The position numbers were made by a program, and so were the translations under genes. DNA of 64,000 nucleotides from Adineta ricciae (Eukaryota; Rotifera; Eurotatoria; Adinetida; Adinetidae), in the NCBI GenBank assembly GCA_905250025.1, contig CAJNOJ010000038.1:62001-126000 (forward strand). The letters run 5' to 3'. This document shows positions 11,932 through 23,579 of the stretch, in pieces (the first letter of the stretch is position 1; every line of letters begins with the position of its first letter). The notes below the pieces were generated by a model. The model had not been told where the DNA came from. It was given only the letters and a program-made list of their open reading frames with translations, and did no database searches.

Positions 11932-12639
11932 ATGCCCTACCTTCCGCCATTGTTTGACAAAATAACTTCAATCCGTTTGTCGAATAACATCCATAATCTC
12001 AATCAAATCAAACAATTTTATACACATGGTCTTACACTGACTCAATTTATTCGTCGAGAATCGCTTTCACTGTCTTATATTTATTCATATGATATCATTC
12101 AGAAGACACCCAGAGATTTGCCTTTTTTAACCACCCTGACTCACCTAACTATTTGAGAGATGTAATATCGATGTTTCGTACACCAATAGTAATTTCATCA
12201 CAACACCAACAGCAATCTAATTAATCTACTTCGGCACACACCTCACGTTCAACATTTATCTATTTGTATTGATGATTATGGTTCATTTACTGATTTATCA
12301 ACAAATCTAATCTTGATAACGAAATTAAATCCATGATTTAGAAATTCACAACTGAGTTGATTAGTTGATATTCGACGCCGAATGCCAAATCTGTTTAATC
12401 TTAAATTAGATGTAATTAACAACGTTATCCACGCAAACATGTGGAAAAAAATGATTAGGACGTATTTATCAAAGCTGAAAAGTTTGCAATTTAAAATGAA
12501 TTTTCTCGTAGATACGAACACTCAAAAACAGAAAGTCAAAGAAATTGTTAAAACTTTTCGAAGTCGATTTTGGTTCGACGATCAACAATGGTTTGTTCAG
12601 TACGATTGGAGTCTGAAAAGTAAAGTCAAGGAGAGATAG
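11932..12639 (+). pseudogene. Dead F-box/leucine-rich-type rotifer gene
   Basis: Fragments in shifting frames match the C-terminal leucine-rich part of the large bdelloid F-box-associated family. An opening segment (LPPLFDKITSIRLSNNIHNL, 11938 on) and TTLTHLTI come first. Next are HTPHVQHLSICIDDYGSFTD (about 12230-12290) and RRRMPNLFNLKLDVINN (about 12375-12420). The closing part is MWKKMIRTYLSKLKSLQFKM with FWFDDQQWFVQYDW (about 12440-12610). Stops occur at 12154 and about 12333. The F-box itself, which would sit upstream, is not seen. Family members are thought to select substrates for ubiquitination; this copy is not functional. Confidence 0.6.
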
Positions 12640-13043
12640 AAGTGATGTACGATGTATGGTAACAATCACATAAAGAAAAAGACAATGAATTGCGCACTCA
12701 ATACATCAAATGAAGAGGGAGAAGGGAATAGAGAAATATGTTTGCTTTGAAAGCGTTTCGTTCGTTGTTAAAAATAACTCTTACGAATCTTAATTAACGC
12801 ATAAATCTAAGTCATATTATGATATCTTCACGTTTCTGAGAAAAATACATTCCATTCGATTTGAAAATAATGATTCACAATGTGTTCGGAACCGTGCGCG
12901 GTCTCACCTGGAGTATATTTAATTGAAAAATAAAATTTATTCCGGTTTAATCATCTATATTTACTAAAAAAATTTATGGAATATGGATTAAAATAAATCG
13001 AGTAGTAAAAGTAAAAACAAACAGATTGTTTGAATTTTGAAAG
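12640..13043. other. Intergenic, H2
   Basis: AT-rich spacer of about 400 bp between the F-box relic and the 3' end of the ferritin-like gene. AATAAA-like signals for the leftward gene occur on the minus strand. Nothing else recognised. Confidence 0.5.
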
Positions 13044-15339
13044 TTATTTCTTTTTGTTTGGAAGTGACGTAGCATTTATAACGAGTAAATAAGAAACAAC
13101 AGGTTCAGCGAGTTTATATCCGCATATTTGATTTGGAGCAAGTATTGATAGAACTTGTGTTGAATTCATAGTTGGATTGAGAATATCTGGGAATGGACTA
13201 ATACCATTGAGATTATTTAAAAATCCAGCATGTTTGGCTTCAACTGTAAATATACCAGCTAGAGGTGTTAATACAAGTGGATCTGCAACAGCATTAGCAG
13301 TGTAAGCATAAAGTGCGGTCTCCAAATTTTCAAAAATGCTCGCATATGCAATGAAACTAGCTGCATCAGTTATATTAGGTGTGAATGTGTAATTACATGT
13401 TGCAACAGGTGTAGCTCCTCGATTTTGAAGAGTTTGTCGAAGAAAAGCAACATGAGCTAATTCATGTTGATAGATAAGTTGAAAATATGTTAACATATTG
13501 CTGTAGATCGTATTGGTCAGTTTGTTTATGAATGTTTGATACAAAGCAACACCCATTTGTTCCGTATTAAGTGCTAGTTGAAGTACACGATTATCATTGT
13601 CATACATTGGTCGACTATAATTGGTAATAGTTGAACTAATGGCAGGAATAGTACCATTGAATGTAAAAGCACCTGGTAGAATTGTCAATGGTTGTGGTAG
13701 TGTGAATGAACATGAAGTTATGTAACTATTGGTGGCTGAGTAAGTGTCAGCTACCGAAGCGTCTTTTGTAAAATTTTCAGGAAACGTACCAATGGATGAA
13801 TTCGTGACAAGTTGAGATAAGTAGACAGTATGACGAGCTTCAACTGAAAATAATTCAAAAAGACCAGTAGTTTTCTGGGGAAAAATGAGAAAAAGTGACA
13901 CTTACTGTCACCAAGTTGGCCAAACAGTTCAATCAATGATGGATCAGTAAGACCAGATATAACACCGACATAAGCATTGGCTCCAACTTGTCCTAGTTGT
14001 TGAGCAGCACTCAGATATCCGGTTACACTTGTTATTGAATTAAAATTATACGTACATGCTGGTATTGCACTACCGGCAAGAGCGATAATTGAACTAACGA
14101 GTGTGTTAACATGAGCACGTTGATGTGACAAAATCAAATTTAAGTAAGTATACGCTTGTGCTGCATAACCAGCTGAAATAAAAGCAGTTTGATTGAATTG
14201 ACTTTGGAAACGTTCGTATAAACTGGATTGTAATCTTGTTAGATAAAGTACATAATTTAATGCAGCTATATCATTTGCTGATGCGTCACTCGATGAACTA
14301 TAATTACCTATGAAATAATCAAAATTACATTCGAAAATGTATTGAAATTATTCAAAGAATAATTTAATTTACTTGAAATTGCCGAAATTGAAAAGAGAAA
14401 ACGAGTTCCATTAGAGCCAGTGAATGTTAAATAGAATATTCCTCGTTGCAACAACGATGCTAATAATATCTGTGCTCGTTCTCCTAAACAACTACCACGA
14501 CGACAATTGCCACCGCCTTTCAAAGAACAAATGTACGTAATCACATTGCCTTCACTCCTATTGCACACAAAGAAAGTTCATTGTCAACATTGATTAGAAT
14601 TTGAAGTAAATCATATGAAAAAAAATCTTTACGTAGTTTGTCGACGACGTCTAGCAAGATTTGTAGGAACAGTTGTACTGCCTGTAACAGTGCACGAACT
14701 GATAGATGGAGTTAACCGTGAAACAGCTTGATTTGCTTTAGTCTGTGTTTTTAACTAAAATCAGAATAAGAAATTTGTAAAGATGTCTGTTTTGTAAACA
14801 ATGAACTTACGTCAGTGAGAATGGCCTTGCAATTATCGGTTGAAAGTGTCCCTAATGGTAATGTACCATTATTGATTCTGTACGTTACATTCAATGAAAC
14901 AGTGTCTGCAAGAGAAAAATATACAAACGATATAGATAAACGGAAGATTTAATGTTAAAATATGAGCTTCTATATTTCTCATTGAAATACGAGTGTGAAC
15001 GAAACATAATAACTAATTACTAGTTTGTTCTAACATTGAATGAACATTTAAACAATGAATAGTTAAAGAATAATATTATTCTTGTCTAATGAATTATATA
15101 TACCTGTATTATCCGAAATGTCCTTTGCACTTAGATAGAGTGGAATAAGTGATAAGACAATAGTCGCTGCAATGAGGAAAAGTATAAGGCCAATGCAACA
15201 TAATCCAATCAACACAAACGAGTTATTACGACTAATTAATAAAATAAGAAAAATTCCCAATTAAAATTAGAAATGCGGCTTACGGTGCGGATGCAACAGA
15301 TTGCTGTTCATCTTTATTGTTTGTATTGAAAGCCGACAT
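13044..15339 (-). CDS. Membrane-anchored ferritin-like (desiccation-related) protein, H2 copy
   Basis: Complete in seven exons. Start at 15339 (MSAFNTNNKDEQQSVASA); exon 2 supplies one transmembrane helix (GLCCIGLILFLIAATIVLSL). A luminal region follows: TVSLNVTYRINNGTLPLG (about 14818-14909), a basic RRRRQT exon (about 14640-14755) and a Cys exon (about 14370-14570). Two ferritin_2-type helical domains come last. Domain 1 starts NDIAALNYVLYLTRLQSSLY and has LILSHQRAHV. Domain 2 has LALNTEQMGVALYQTF, IYQHELAHVAFL, IFENLETALYAY and FTVEAKHAGFLNNL, where Glu and His recur as in diiron four-helix bundles. Stop at 13044-13046. The intron at 13875-13905 is only 31 bp. Proteins of this fold (PF13668) are known from bacteria, fungi and desiccating plants; the role here is inferred: an extracellular iron- or oxygen-handling, possibly drying-related protein. 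Confidence 0.82.
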
Positions 15340-15429
15340 TTTTGTTACCGTACTTGAATAAACAAAAAGTTATATTGTTATCACTTTTACTATTTGGCAA
15401 GACAGGTGTCCACAGGGTACATTTTCTAT

Positions 15430-15529
15430 CTTGTGCCCTGCCCTGACCTGTGCCCTGACCTGTGCCCTGTCCTGTGCCCTACCTTGTGCCCTGTCCTGTG
15501 CCCTGCCTTGTACCCTGTGCCCTGCGCCG
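15430..15529. repeat. (CCCTGY)n low-complexity tract, H2
   Basis: Counterpart of 1207-1320, shorter and with a different order of CCCTGC/CCCTGT/CCCTGA units. It lies about 90 bp upstream of the ferritin-like start codon. Confidence 0.9.
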
Positions 15530-16206
15530 TTAAATTTCGTCAGAAAGATGTATGCGAATGAAAATTATATTTCTATGTATATATCAGCTATAAGTATATA
15601 ACAGACAAAACGCAGTCATTCGCATGCCAAGAGTTATGCCAACTAACAATATAGCTTAGATTTACAATATTGAATATGTACTTACTCTTTTTACTCTTCC
15701 CTGTGATAAAATATAATTAGACATTACTTACCCGTGATATATGTGAGCTGCACAATTTAATTTAACTAAATGAAAGAAAACTACAATATACAGTCTTTAT
15801 ATACTAATACCACTTACCTTTCTTTTACTTATATTTTTCTTTTTCTTATTAACGTGATATTTTGCTTTCCTATTTTTGTTTCTACGTAGGTTGCCTATTA
15901 GATATCCCTATAATAAAAGACTCACAAGTACTCTGTTACGTTTTTCAAATTACGTTTAAACTTTGTTGAAGTTCTCGCAAAAGTGCGCACTACTCATATG
16001 TATGATTGTGTTACAACAGTTTCTAGCCTTCTATTCTTGATTATGAAATGATATCGATTAATATGAAACCAATGTACTGCATCATCCTGTTTTTAAATAT
16101 CATACTAAATTTAGCCTAAAGTCTATCCTTCGTAAATAATACTGATTATTTTAATCGTTCATTAATCGAATGTTTCTTTGTACGCATTTATGACATTCAA
16201 AAATCG
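15530..16206. other. Intergenic, H2
   Basis: Counterpart of 1321-2020, with a deletion of about 45 bp near 16048 relative to H1. No gene recognised. Confidence 0.55.
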
Positions 16207-16573
16207 TTATGATGTCAAAAGGTAACATAGTGATTTCCAGTAGAGCGAGTCCGTTTTGCGAGAACAACTTCTACAATGTACATAACAATGCTTTTTAGCG
16301 GTCAATTTAACTCGTTCTCTTATATCTGAATAATGGATATTATCATTTGAGGACACTTTCAGGGATACCGTTTGTGAATATGTCACTGTGAACATAGAAC
16401 TGTCTAAACAAAAAAACAAGGTATTTTGCATTTTCTCATTCTGATAAATGAAGATAAGAGACTGTCTTCCGAATATATAAAATGTAATTAACGCTAATAA
16501 ATATTACCTGTATTACAATATGAAGTGAAACGAATAGAATAATGAAGAAAAAAAGGTAAATATTCCTATTCAT
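16207..16573 (-). pseudogene. Small secreted protein, H2 copy, frameshifted
   Basis: Matches 2021-2444. The signal-peptide exon (MNRNIYLFFFIILFVSLHIV, ATG at 16573), the splice sites and the segment VTYSQTVSLKVSSNDNIHYS are kept. One codon is gained (DIRERVKLT against DIKEVNLT), then a +2 shift after HCYVHCRS changes the whole C terminus and gives a stop at 16207. Because only one of the two copies can have the ancestral end, this one is called a pseudogene, though a short secreted product is still possible. Confidence 0.35.
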
Positions 16574-17903
16574 TGAAGGATCAATACAGAACGAAAATAA
16601 GCAGTTTACATCAAAAATATATTTTATGTACTAAGTCATTTGGGATCATAACTGTGTATATATGTCTTTGAGGCTGCAATTAGAAAAGAAATTCTTAGAT
16701 ACACTTTAACAACTATTTTAGTGAAAATTTCTCTTCTTTATGCACGAGCAAATAGAAAGACGCCGGGGATTTATACATACAGAATTCAGTAAATCACATC
16801 ATCACATATTAGACGACCTAATCATTGGCTTTCACAGAACATGTCATTGAATTCGCAATAGTTCATTCAGTCGTCGAGGAACATGACAAAAGAGTATTTT
16901 TAATGGGCAGCTGAGTTTCGAGTGCAACTAGTTCATATCGCAAGTGCGTCGTTCGATTTGTTTGAAAAAATTTCACGTACTGCATTAATTGGAGTTTTTA
17001 TTTCATTCTGACTTTTTTTAAAATTCTTATCGTATCTTCTCATGAGTCTGATTTGAACATGGAGAAGTGATCAATTTAAATCAAAACTATTTGAAATTGA
17101 TTTCGGTAATTGCAGAATCAATTCAATAAACTATATTCATTCATTTTTTAGTAGTACCTTGATGGATACAATCGTCGAAGAGACGAATAGACAGTGTATT
17201 TCTAATACAAAAGCAATATACAACTGAAACGTGCATTCTTTGTTTGACACACTATATGTTAATGTCTTACGCCAAAAGTCGAGGAATCATTGGTCTCAAC
17301 ATCTATATTTGGAAGGTGTCGTGAGTGGAAATAGATTTCTTTCGCTATTACGATGGATTCAGAATCAAATTATGTGTATTATATGATGTGCACACTGGAT
17401 CAGAACCGTTAGAAAACACCAAATGAACTTGCTCGATCTGGAAGGAAAAATTAAGAAAGGTCCATAGATTTGTTAACATGTCAATAATATATTAGTATCG
17501 AAATGGAATGATAGAAAGAAATTATGATGCTATCAATCATTTATAAACCGCAAATGAAATATGATTCGAGAATTCGGTGTTCCAGTACTGAATTACAGCC
17601 TAAATAGCTATACGATTGATAGTGTTGATGAGGGTGAAGATGTGGGTGAAGTTGTGGAAGTTTAAAATTTGAAAACTCGAAGCTTCAAATTGTAGATTTA
17701 GAAGTTTAAAACTCGAAGAAGGTTTAATACTCGAATCGATTTAACGATTTCTATACTAATCCTGAAACCTATACTCTCACACTCCTTCAGGTTACTCAGT
17801 TTTTGTATTGTACATTACCTTAACAAGCAATGTCCATGAAAATAAAAAAGCAGAAAAGAAGTAGTGTTCAAAATTTTCAGTCTATTAATAAAGATCATGT
17901 TCA
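16574..17903. other. Intergenic, H2
   Basis: Counterpart of 2445-3956. It holds a short GAGGGTGAAGATGTGGGTGAAG purine-rich repeat near 17630 and lacks about 150 bp found in H1. No gene recognised. Confidence 0.55.
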
Positions 17904-20900
17904 TTAGGTTAATGTGACATATATCTCTGAACCTCCTCCAACAGCACCACATCGGAGATAATACGATATGAAATAATAATTCCCAATCACAGTAGAAAAG
18001 GATTGATATAGATAATCATAATTGCCACATGAATCGTAAACACAATAGTTTCCTGAACGACATGAATTTGTTGTCGTATGGGCATAATAGCCCGTATTTT
18101 TGCAATTGCCATCGTTGTTACAATACTGTGACCAACCACTTAAATCTCCCGTTTCGAAATCTCCATTAGTAAGAACATTTGTGCTTGTGTTCAGATCATT
18201 CACAAATACGTCGTCTAATAGCCAATAGAATCCACCTTTCCCTCCAGAATCACCATTTGCTATAAAAGACAGAGTTGATGAAGAGTCAGTTGCCGTGAAA
18301 TTATAAGTGTAATGTGTATATGTCACCGACGCAGATTTCGAGAGTAGATCCAAAATTTCTCCTGGAGGATTGGTAACACTGGCACATGATGGCGCTGTTG
18401 AATATGAAATGAAATTCGATACAAAAGACTAACTGTATAATACGACACTCACTCGTTGTTGTTGATGTAGAAGCTAAAAAGATACACAATAATAGGGTTG
18501 GTACTAGATGTTCTCAGCATTGAAAAATTTTTTGCCGGAAGTTAGTGACAGAGAAGTTGTTTCCGAATTATTCTTAACTAGTAACGCTTCTTAAATCATT
18601 CTGTAAAAAGAAGAGTGACCCATTCTCATGTTTACTATGGAAGACAAATTATTATCAATAGTTGACCACGTCAAATAGCTCATGAGCTGTAAAAGATGCA
18701 AAGAATGTGATTGATCTAGAATTTTGAATCGATTATTAGCTCCACTCGACTTGTGAAAATGAAAGAGAAAATATCAGTTCTAACGCATTTATAAATTCGG
18801 CTATATAAGTTGAAGTTGCAATTCTTGCATGTGAGAAAGTATCAGTACGGATACGGAGCCAGTAATTCCATGCAACGAAGTGTTTACTCGTCTATTTCAG
18901 TCTTCGAGATCGTGACAATCTATCTACTGATAAGTGATCATTCTTGTTTGTCAGCATCTAACAAAAGATCTTTCGGTAAAAATAAGCTCAAGGTTCTGTC
19001 CTAGTTTTTCCGACAAATCTCTCGATCTAATCAAGTTATGTTTCATGAAATTCTAATGATCAGTGCTTCTTCTCTAGCTTGATCCTGATTAATTATTGTT
19101 ATTTATTAGAAGTTCTTACTTGAAGTGCTTGATGTCGATGTTGTCTTTGATGTTGAACTTGTGCTCGACGTAGAACCTATTGAGAAATATGTACAATCAT
19201 CATGATAAGTGTAGATTGGGGATCCACTCTTTCATCTCAAAATGCTTTCTAAAGACGTAACTGTCATTTGGAATGTAAACGAGATTGAAAAGTGGAACCT
19301 CTCGTTTCCGATAAATAATTCACGAGAGTTTAGGTGATATCCTTGAAGGTAGTTTTTAGTAAAACCTACATTCACTCTTAAGCTTCACTATACATGATGT
19401 TCAAAAACATTTGCTGGCTTTGCACACATACTTGTCGATGAGCTTGTCGAGGTTGTGGTGCTCGTCGTCGAAGTCGTACTAGTTGTGGCACTTGTCGATG
19501 AAGTTGAACTAGTGCTCGAAGTACTTGTCGACGTGCTCGTACTGGTAGTTGAAGTGCTTGTCGATGAAGTTGAACTTGTAGTTGAAGTGCTTGATGTTGA
19601 ACTCGTACTACTGGTAGTACTTGTTGATGAAGTCGAACTAGTACTCGAAGTGCTCGATGTTGAACTTGTACTGGTCGTAGAACTTGTTGATGAAGTTGAA
19701 GCTACATTTGCAGACATTGTAGTTACAAATAGTGACTTCTCGAATGTGTTTTCTTACTAGTCGACGTTGATGCTATTATTAAAAACAAGATTCATGTATT
19801 AAGTGGAATCAGAGGAAAAGGTTTAAGAAACGTCGCGATTCGTTCTCTTTTGACAATGACTATACGATAAGTAGTTTGACACAAGATTAAACAGATTCAT
19901 TTTCTTCTGTAAGTCTATCCAATTTAGAGTGACTACAACACATTCTCTTAAACTTCAGCGATTTCTTTTTAATTTAAGTGATTTTAAAATGTATTTTGGT
20001 ACAGTGGGAAAAAACAATTCAAGATTTGACTTTTTTTCTCCTTGGATCTGATTCCTGTGTGGCCTGACAAACACAGGGCGTTAAAATATCTTGAGAGATG
20101 TGTCGCAGATGTCATCTTATCTCGATCTATAGTAAACTTGAAAATCAGAATATGCATCTGTTCTAGTCTGATAAAAATAGAATCTCGTCACTCGCTAGGT
20201 TTTTTATTTATTTTACGTGAATAATTATAAATAAGCAAAGATTGATACCATCAAAATTTCTATTACAGTGAAAATGTGCATATCTACGCCATCCTATTAT
20301 TCGGTTCAAAAATAATTATTTCATAGAGATTGTTTTTATGATTGAAGTATATAACTTACTAGTTGATGTTGCTGTGGTAGCGGTCGTTGTTGATGTCGAC
20401 AGAGTGGTTTTATGCGCTAATGATCATATTACCTCTGTATAAAGATAAATTCATAAAACACAGAATCCTTACGTAAAAGAATGGCAAGTATAGAACCAAT
20501 AGCTACACTTCCCAAAAGAGCAAGAGTGATGATCAAGCAAAGACAACATGTAATTTGTTTGACAGAACATGTCCTACAATGAAGAATCATAATCAGATGA
20601 ATGAAGAACACTTCATTATTGAGATAATAAACTAATGTGTCTCTCAATACCATCATGCAAATATGCAATATCATATGGCAGAAATAGAAAACATTCATAG
20701 AGAAGGAGAAGATCAGGTACAATAAGTTTAATATTTTTATCTTAATGTATCTTTCAAGACTATAATTCAATACTTACATTTGAAGCTTTCTTTTTGTATT
20801 TGGGTTCCTTATATTTTCCTTTCGTGTATCTTCAGCGTTCGTATATCGACTATTCTGCATACGTTTCATCTCCGTATCCGTTGACTAGACAACAAGATGT

Positions 20901-21077
20901 AGAATTACACATAATAATTTTCTTTAAACAGATAAGTAGACTCACTGATGTAAAGGTAGATTCGCTGTTGTTGCTTTTTCTGTAAATCGATGGAACCTGA
21001 TTTGGTCGTAAGCGAGTATTACGAGGACGATAAGAATTCATGGAGATGCGCGTGAACTGCATGCTTTTGTCTGTCAT
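17904..21077 (-). CDS. Type II membrane protein with Ser/Thr stalk and lectin-like domains, H2 copy
   Basis: Same architecture as 3957-7131. Exon 1 from 21077 (MTDKSMQFTRISMNSYRPRN) has donor TCA/GTGAGT near 20947. Exon 2 reads STDTEMKRMQNSRYTNAEDT. The transmembrane exon at about 20473-20578 is TCSVKQITCCLCLIITLALL. Thr/Ser exons sit at about 20360-20415, 19430-19760 and 19118-19178. The C-terminal exon (about 18394-17904) has FYWLLDDVFVND, NVLTNGDFETGDLSGW and YCVYDSC. The stop codon is at the same place as in H1. The stalk keeps an open frame but differs in repeat order from H1, as expected for a selected-for-composition linker. Probably a plasma-membrane or shed glycan-binding protein. 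An upstream in-frame ATG at 21146 is not conserved in H1. Confidence 0.75.
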
Positions 21078-22229
21078 GTCGCTTCGAAATACTTGATTAA
21101 TAAATTCAACTAAAGTTTGACTACTGAACTTTGTTTCATCAACCAAGAAATGAATAAAATTACATTTTTTAGAAACGCCTGCTTACATATTTATTGAGTT
21201 ACAGAAAAAGTACATTCGGAAGCCAATAGAAGTTTTCTATTCCAAATTTCATACGTATTAGAGAAATTGAAATTCCGATGGGCTTCTCGACCTGCTTTCG
21301 CTACTAAAGTCATTAGCATATCTACTCATAAGAATTTCACAGCAGATGTAAATAAATCAGTCTTAGAAGTAAAAATCATCGTCTGAGGACGTCACCAGGA
21401 TATTGAAAAACAGATATACATGTGTTAATCACACTTGTAACGTTGGGCGTAAAACTTCGTTACTCAACTTGTTGATCAACTGCAATGCAGTTGCATAAAA
21501 AAAATACATTCGTAAATCTTATACATGAATAAATTAGTTAGTTATTTTTGCTGTTCTGTGAAGGTACTCACATCTGAAAGAATAAAGAATCTTACTAAAT
21601 GCATTGAGTATACATGCTTGGAAATCAAATTTTGTCTAGGGAATTTTAGAATAAATGGAAACCGGTAAAAGTCAGGATTGAGAACTACGACTGATCATTC
21701 ACAGAATAAGAATAAGAAATAGAAATATGGGTGTAATCGGATCCTTTGACTGGTAGTTAATCGAAAAGCATATTTTGAGGACGTGAGTGAGAATATCAGA
21801 TGCGTCGCTTTATACACACCCTCACCCACACCCTTTGTCCGAAGAGAAGTTTTTTTTGAATACTAAGATAAATCGTCGCTACGATAACATTTGACAGCGT
21901 TACATATGTAATTCAGTTAATCGAAAAACGACACTATCATTGACAATCTTGCTTTAAAAACTTGGCACAGAAATGTTCCGAATGTATTGAGATATAAAAT
22001 GCAGAATCTAAATGCTACAAAATTACTAAATCTTTTCACGAAAAATATTATTCAGTTGACTGTGAGGAAAAATTTCGCCCTATTTGCTATGTTAATGAAT
22101 TTTTCAGTGTTGTGGACCAAGTACAAATCTCAGGAAACTCTGACTAAAAAGATTTTTACTACATTTTATTTCGCAAATATTCGACTGATTTGTTCTTGTC
22201 AGCGAAAATCTGGAGATTCTTTTCCTAAA
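21078..22229. other. Intergenic, H2
   Basis: Counterpart of 7132-8299. It contains a C-rich CCCTCACCCACACCC at about 21828-21842. A 124-codon open frame at 21987-22361 runs into the GPCR relic but shows no domain. No gene recognised. Confidence 0.5.
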
Positions 22230-22620
22230 ATACAAATTCGTTTAAAACAATACTCGTCATATAAGATGAGCTTTTACTTTCCAACGAAGATCCTGATTAG
22301 AATACGATTCCAGTTAGTATCGCTTGGTTATATAAGACGAGCGTCGACGAACTGGCTGTAGTTCTCCTAGTTGGTTATTGTTATGGTCTATGAAATCGAT
22401 CCAACAATAAATCAATGTATGATTGTTGACAGTGAATTTCATCGTATTTTTAGTGTGTTTTCGATTTTCTCTATTGACGTGATACAATGGGATAATACGG
22501 CACGAAGGACACGTAATGATCAACAGCTATTTCTAATGTTAATCTTTCATGTCTCTACATACATTTGTTTGAATGCATTTCCAATTGACTTCGAAAATGT
22601 ACAGAAAGAAAGTAGTTAAG
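22230..22620 (+). pseudogene. Dead class A GPCR, H2, further deleted
   Basis: Matches 8300-8935. The ECL2 motif YEIDPTINQCMIVDSEFHR and the TM6 motif RRTRNDQQLFLMLIFHVSTY remain. About 130 bp covering TM5/ICL3 and about 125 bp covering TM6-TM7 have been lost, so that DVIQW runs into ARRTRND and NAFP into IDFENVQ. The open frame that results (22371-22619) is a by-product of these deletions. Confidence 0.6.
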
Positions 22621-23579
22621 TTGGACACAAACTTACGTCAAATCTTCTATTTATTCTAGATTAGACCGAACTATCTTGATGGAACTGAAAAGAGTTACGA
22701 AAGGGAGTAAATCATTGCATAGTTTAGCATTTTCTGTAGCATTCTTATGTTGTCATAAACGAATACATTCCTGTATGTCTAAGAATCCGAAGGAAATTAA
22801 TAAAATGCAATGCTTCTTTTGTGGGCATGTTTGTCCCTGTAGAGCAACTGTTTGTCAAAAGAAGTTCTTTTCACTTCATTTCTCATCAACCTAAATCAAT
22901 GGTTTTCTTCTGAAAAGCATTAATCTCTTCACATCGTTATAATTGGATGTTTTTTTTTTCTATTATCATTTGTCAACATCATAATGGCTTGCTGATGAAA
23001 CGAGAGTCAAATCACAGATCTTGGAGATGTAATGCCGAATATGAAAAGTCTTAGTTACTTTTAACTGCGACAAAACCAACTAAACAGTTCATCAGAGTGA
23101 AAGTTGTTTCTTCCATTACGATCTCATACATCCTCAGGAAGACCGTTAGAATGAGATACTTTATTGGAAAAGTGCCATGGACTATACGATTTCAATGGCA
23201 AATATCATTTGTTTGGATCTGATGAAAATACGGAGCTACAACTTTCACAATCCTAAAAGGAACTAAATCAAGAACGAAGAAACCAGTTTGATTAGATGTT
23301 GTGATGTTTGTTCCTATTTGTCTATTAGCTGTGCGGAAAAGAGAAGGAGAAAAGCGAACAATGAGTCACAGTATACACTTGAAAAAAAGATGAGAAATAA
23401 AGCAACACGTGTCACGTTCTCAAAACCTTTTTTTGTTCTGTTAAGTTTTGTGAAAAAACGAGTCGATCAACAATGGTATAAGACGCACGACATTACAATA
23501 ATTGTATTTGTCATATTCAAGACCATCAAATATCATACAATATATATTCCATTGATTGCTACAATACGGAATACTGAAA
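22621..23579. other. Intergenic, H2
   Basis: Counterpart of 8936-9934, including the weakly conserved cysteine-rich open frame (22676-22894) and the 5' flank of the ART relic. No gene supported. Confidence 0.5.

Noticed and set aside
21826-21845. Telomere-like CCCTCACCCACACCC and similar G/C-rich bits at 7845, 17630 and 37457
   Set aside because: Bdelloid telomeres are TGTGGG repeats, but these are single imperfect motifs without a run and are not at copy breakpoints.
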